Shown one piece after another: positions 62,028 through 64,000 of a DNA stretch of 64,000 nt. Each line of letters opens with the position of its first letter. Position 1 is the stretch's first letter. The stretch comes from Actinoplanes sp. L3-i22 (GTDB taxonomy: Bacteria > Actinomycetota > Actinomycetes > Mycobacteriales > Micromonosporaceae), in the NCBI RefSeq assembly GCF_019704555.1, contig NZ_AP024745.1, forward strand, positions 11,459,501 to 11,523,500, read 5' to 3'. The position numbers were made by a program, and so were the translations under genes. The notes under the pieces are model-generated. The model worked only from the letters and a program-made list of their open reading frames with translations, had not been told where the DNA came from and did not search any database.

Positions 62028-63311
62028 TTATCCCAGCAGGCCGGCCTCGCGAGCGGCCCGCAGCGACGGCTTGATCCGGTGGGTCGGGCCGACCTCGGCG
62101 GCGATCGCGTCCAGCGTCTTCAGACCCTCGCCGGTGTTGTAGACGACGGTCTCCTTCGCGGGGTCCAACTTGCCGCTTTCGACCAGCTTCTTCAGCACCG
62201 CGACGGTGGTGCCACCGGCTGTCTCGGCGAACACGCCGGTGGTCCGGGCCAGCAGGCGGATGCCCGCGCGGATCTCCTCGTCGTCCGCGTAGTCCATCCA
62301 GCCACCGGTCCGGCGGACCGCCTCGATCGCGTACGGCCCGGCGGCCGGGTCGCCGATGTTCAGCGACTTCGCGATGCCGGTCGGCTTCACCGGGGTGATC
62401 ACGTCGGTGTCGTTGTGCAGCGCCACCGCGATCGGGTTGCAGCCGGCCGACTGCGCGCCGAACACCGTCCAGCCGCCCTCCGGCGCCTCGACCAGTCCGA
62501 TCTCGACCAGCTCGCTGAACGCCTTGTCCACCTTGGTGAGCAGCTCACCGGAGGCCATCGGGATGACCACCTGCGCCGGGATCCGCCAGCCGAGCTGCTC
62601 GGCGACCTCGTAGCCGAGGGTCTTCGAGCCCTCCGCGTAGAACGGGCGGACGTTCACGTTCACGAACGCGGTGTCCTCGAACTCGTCGGTCTCGACCAAC
62701 TCGCTGCAGAGCCGGTTCACGTCGTCGTAGGAGCCCTCGATCGCGACCAGCTCACCGCCGTACACCGCGGTGGTGACGACCTTGCCCGGCTCCAGGTCGC
62801 TCGGGATGAACACGATGCTCGGCACCCCGGCACGGGCCGCGTGGGCGGCCACCGAGTTCGCCAGGTTGCCGGTGGAGGCGCAGGAGAACCGGGTGAAGCC
62901 CAGCTCCTTGGCGGCGGTCAGGGCCACCGAGACGACCCGGTCCTTGAACGAGTGGGTCGGGTTCTGCGAGTCGTCCTTGATCCAGAGCTGGCCGGTGATG
63001 CCCAGCTCGGCGGCCAGCAGCGGGGCGCTGACCAGCGGCGTCAGCCCGGGATCGAGGGTCACCCGGGTCGCCGGGTCCTGCCCCGCGGGCAGCAGCGCCG
63101 CATAGCGCCAGATGTTCTGCGGGCCCGCCTCGATCTGGGCCCGGGTCACCCGCGCGAGCGCGGCCTCGTCGTAGGCCACCTCGAGCGGGCCGAAACACTC
63201 GTAACAGGCATGCTGCGCGGCCAGCGGGTATTCGGCGCGGCACGCGCGACAGATCAGGCCGCGGGCGGGCGAGGTGGTGATAGCAGCAGGTGCACTGACG
63301 GTAGACGTCAT
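62028..63311 (-). CDS. thrC: Threonine synthase
   Basis: 427 residues from ATG 63311. N-terminal zinc-ribbon-like region CRACRAEYPLAAQHACYECF (a Cys4 segment), then fold-type II PLP synthase with the PLP Lys in NPTHSFKDRVV, STGNLANSVAAHAAR and the GGTTVAVLKKL end. Converts O-phosphohomoserine to threonine. Long N-terminal form of the archaeal/actinobacterial type. Preceded by a SAM-I riboswitch. Confidence 0.94.
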   Translation of the reverse strand: MTSTVSAPAAITTSPARGLICRACRAEYPLAAQHACYECFGPLEVAYDEAALARVTRAQIEAGPQNIWRYAALLPAGQDPATRVTLDPGLTPLVSAPLLAAELGITGQLWIKDDSQNPTHSFKDRVVSVALTAAKELGFTRFSCASTGNLANSVAAHAARAGVPSIVFIPSDLEPGKVVTTAVYGGELVAIEGSYDDVNRLCSELVETDEFEDTAFVNVNVRPFYAEGSKTLGYEVAEQLGWRIPAQVVIPMASGELLTKVDKAFSELVEIGLVEAPEGGWTVFGAQSAGCNPIAVALHNDTDVITPVKPTGIAKSLNIGDPAAGPYAIEAVRRTGGWMDYADDEEIRAGIRLLARTTGVFAETAGGTTVAVLKKLVESGKLDPAKETVVYNTGEGLKTLDAIAAEVGPTHRIKPSLRAAREAGLLG

Positions 63312-63320
63312 CGAGGCCTT

Positions 63321-63456
63321 CCCTCTCATCTTTCCCGGCGGCGACCTGCCGGCGGGACGGAATTAGCACCTGCCGCGCGCGGCCTCGTCATCGAGACATA
63401 CGCGGTGGTTGCCGGGGCTTCACAGGGCCGTTCCCTCTGCCCCTCTGGATGAGGTA
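63321..63456 (-). promoter_or_regulatory. SAM-I riboswitch (S-box) upstream of thrC
   Basis: Minus strand, 5' to 3': P1 strand CCTCATCC, GAGGGGCAGAGGGAACGGCC, CTGTGAAGCCCCGGCAACC (diagnostic kink-turn and SAM-pocket segment), GGTGCTAATTCC, then GGGAAAGATGAGAGG closing P1. These conserved words occur in the right order and spacing for the S-box. It ends about 10 bases before the ATG, so control is probably of translation initiation. Confidence 0.9.
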
Positions 63457-63556
63457 TTCAGTTGTTTCCCGAAGCTTACGACGAAGCTTCGGGTTCTCCC
63501 CAGTGACTTCCCGATGTGTGAGCGACCCCCTACATCGGCAGCCCGGGTTTCACCCT
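63457..63556. other. Promoter-side region of thrC, no gene seen
   Basis: 100 bp between the riboswitch and repeat copy E. The minus-strand transcription start of thrC must lie here or in the repeat; no clear -35/-10 pair recognised. A frame open over 63409-63597 lacks coding signs. Confidence 0.4.
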
Positions 63557-63832
63557 TTGAAGATCAAGTTCTTTTTTGCCTCGGCTGCGGCCAATAACTG
63601 ACCGCCGCTCCCGCGGGGACCCTTCCGGGCCTCGCAAGGGCGCGGGGCGCCCAGAACACGAGACCCTCCAGGGCGACGTCCGAGGGTGGTTGCGCTCTAC
63701 CCCAAGATCCAACCCCACGGGAGTTATCCACACCGATGGGTTATCCACAGCCCCCCACCACGATCTTGGCAATTCGAGCCACAATTACGTCAGAGGCGGT
63801 GGCCCCCCGTGGTGGGTGGGTCCTGCTCTTCG
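63557..63832 (-). repeat. Dispersed intergenic repeat, copy E (long type, shorter tail)
   Basis: AAGATCAAGTTCTTTTTTGC start, core arms GGGCCTCGC (63627-63635) and ACGAGACCC (63658-63666), inner stem GGGCGC/GCGCCC, two perfect TTATCCACA boxes at 63724-63732 and 63741-63749, then ACAATTACGTCAGAGGCGG and CCTGCTCTT, after which similarity to B and D ends. It lies between the partial GNAT gene and thrC. Confidence 0.9.
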
Positions 63833-63844
63833 CCAGTGGGGCAT

Positions 63845-63918
63845 GTGGGCCTTTGTCAGTATTCGGCGTTACTCGTGGGTCTTTGCCCTTATTCAGGGGT
63901 ATGTGTTGAGCTTTGCCC
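63845..63918. repeat. 30-bp imperfect tandem repeat downstream of the partial GNAT gene
   Basis: Units GTGGGCCTTTGTCAG (63845) and GTGGGTCTTTGCCC (63875) followed by a half unit; 30-bp period, two and a half units, ending at the stop codon of the minus-strand GNAT gene. Less GC-rich than the other arrays. Confidence 0.7.
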
Positions 63919-64000
63919 TCAGGTGGTGGGGTCGGTCAAGGAGCCCACGCAGGCGAACTGGGTGGCCACCGGGCGATAGCCGAGTCGGTCGTTGACCGCC
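63919..64000 (-). CDS. C-terminal end of a GNAT-like acetyltransferase, cut by window edge
   Basis: Only the last 26 codons are in the window: AVNDRLGYRPVATQFACVGS, then LTDPTT and stop. NDRLGYRPV is the closing motif of many GNAT proteins (N-x-R-LGYRP), so the family is likely, but most of the gene is beyond the right edge. Confidence 0.65.
   Translation of the reverse strand, partial: AVNDRLGYRPVATQFACVGSLTDPTT

Noticed and set aside
63409..63597. Small plus-strand gene between thrC and repeat E
   Set aside because: It is antisense to the riboswitch and thrC leader, ends inside the repeat and has no domain or ribosome binding site.

Overview
The window is about 70% G+C and reads as the chromosome of a filamentous, motile actinobacterium, most likely Actinoplanes or another member of the Micromonosporaceae. 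The evidence is a chemotaxis operon, mycothiol metabolism (mshD, a maleylpyruvate-isomerase-family protein), GlnR, HbhA, PrsW, a polycysteine leader ahead of a sulfurtransferase, many GTG/TTG starts and probable leaderless promoters. The genus is inference; the phylum is secure. No phage, IS element, CRISPR array, rRNA or tRNA was seen.

Layout. 1-7311 (minus): response regulator, then cheA-cheW-unknown-cheB-cheR-cheY-cheX, cut by the left edge. 7720-12836: secreted CAP protein, murB (minus), a mycothiol-type protein, and a GH1 beta-glucosidase followed by a LacI repressor. 12894-19805 (mostly minus): macrodomain, EI24 membrane protein, alpha/beta hydrolase, DUF2516, HbhA, XRE regulator, asparaginase, BKACE enzyme. 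19879-28974: ygfZ, Fur, pabC, nitrobindin with a 34-residue membrane peptide, DsrE, NUDIX, DinG-type helicase, DUF402, ECF sigma factor and a degenerate phosphodiesterase-like protein. 29042-39385: two phosphate systems (DUF47-PiT and pstSCAB with PHO boxes), mshD and glnR. 39655-48618: membrane and envelope proteins, a cysteine-attenuated sulfurtransferase operon, GroES-like protein, PrsW, FUSC and HD proteins. 49297-58576: DUF4031, glpD, a 1663-residue tandem-95 surface protein, an HxlR-peroxiredoxin fusion and a divergent MFS exporter. 58787-64000: groEL under two CIRCE elements, GNAT, an HExxH protein, thrC under a SAM-I riboswitch, and the end of another GNAT gene.

The most unusual content is between genes. 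At least five copies of a dispersed repeat lie at 13546-13705, 30877-31270, 43229-43383, 48622-49020 and 63557-63832, with a sixth fragment at 33145-33200. Most copies fill the gap between the 3' ends of convergent genes. The shared core folds into a two-layer hairpin whose outer stem shows paired and G-U substitutions between copies. Long copies also carry two DnaA-box-like 9-mers always 17 nt apart. Several genes are followed directly by GC-rich minisatellites of gene-specific period (16, 18, 29, 30 or about 39 bp). A 96-bp near-palindrome separates a NUDIX gene from pstB.

Functional links: the che operon supplies a complete phosphorelay and adaptation set except for receptors; the two phosphate importers sit 3-8 kb apart, and pst has its own PhoP sites; sulfur supply appears controlled by ribosome stalling at the polycysteine leader and, at thrC, by SAM. 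Protein families were recognised by reading motifs, without database searches.
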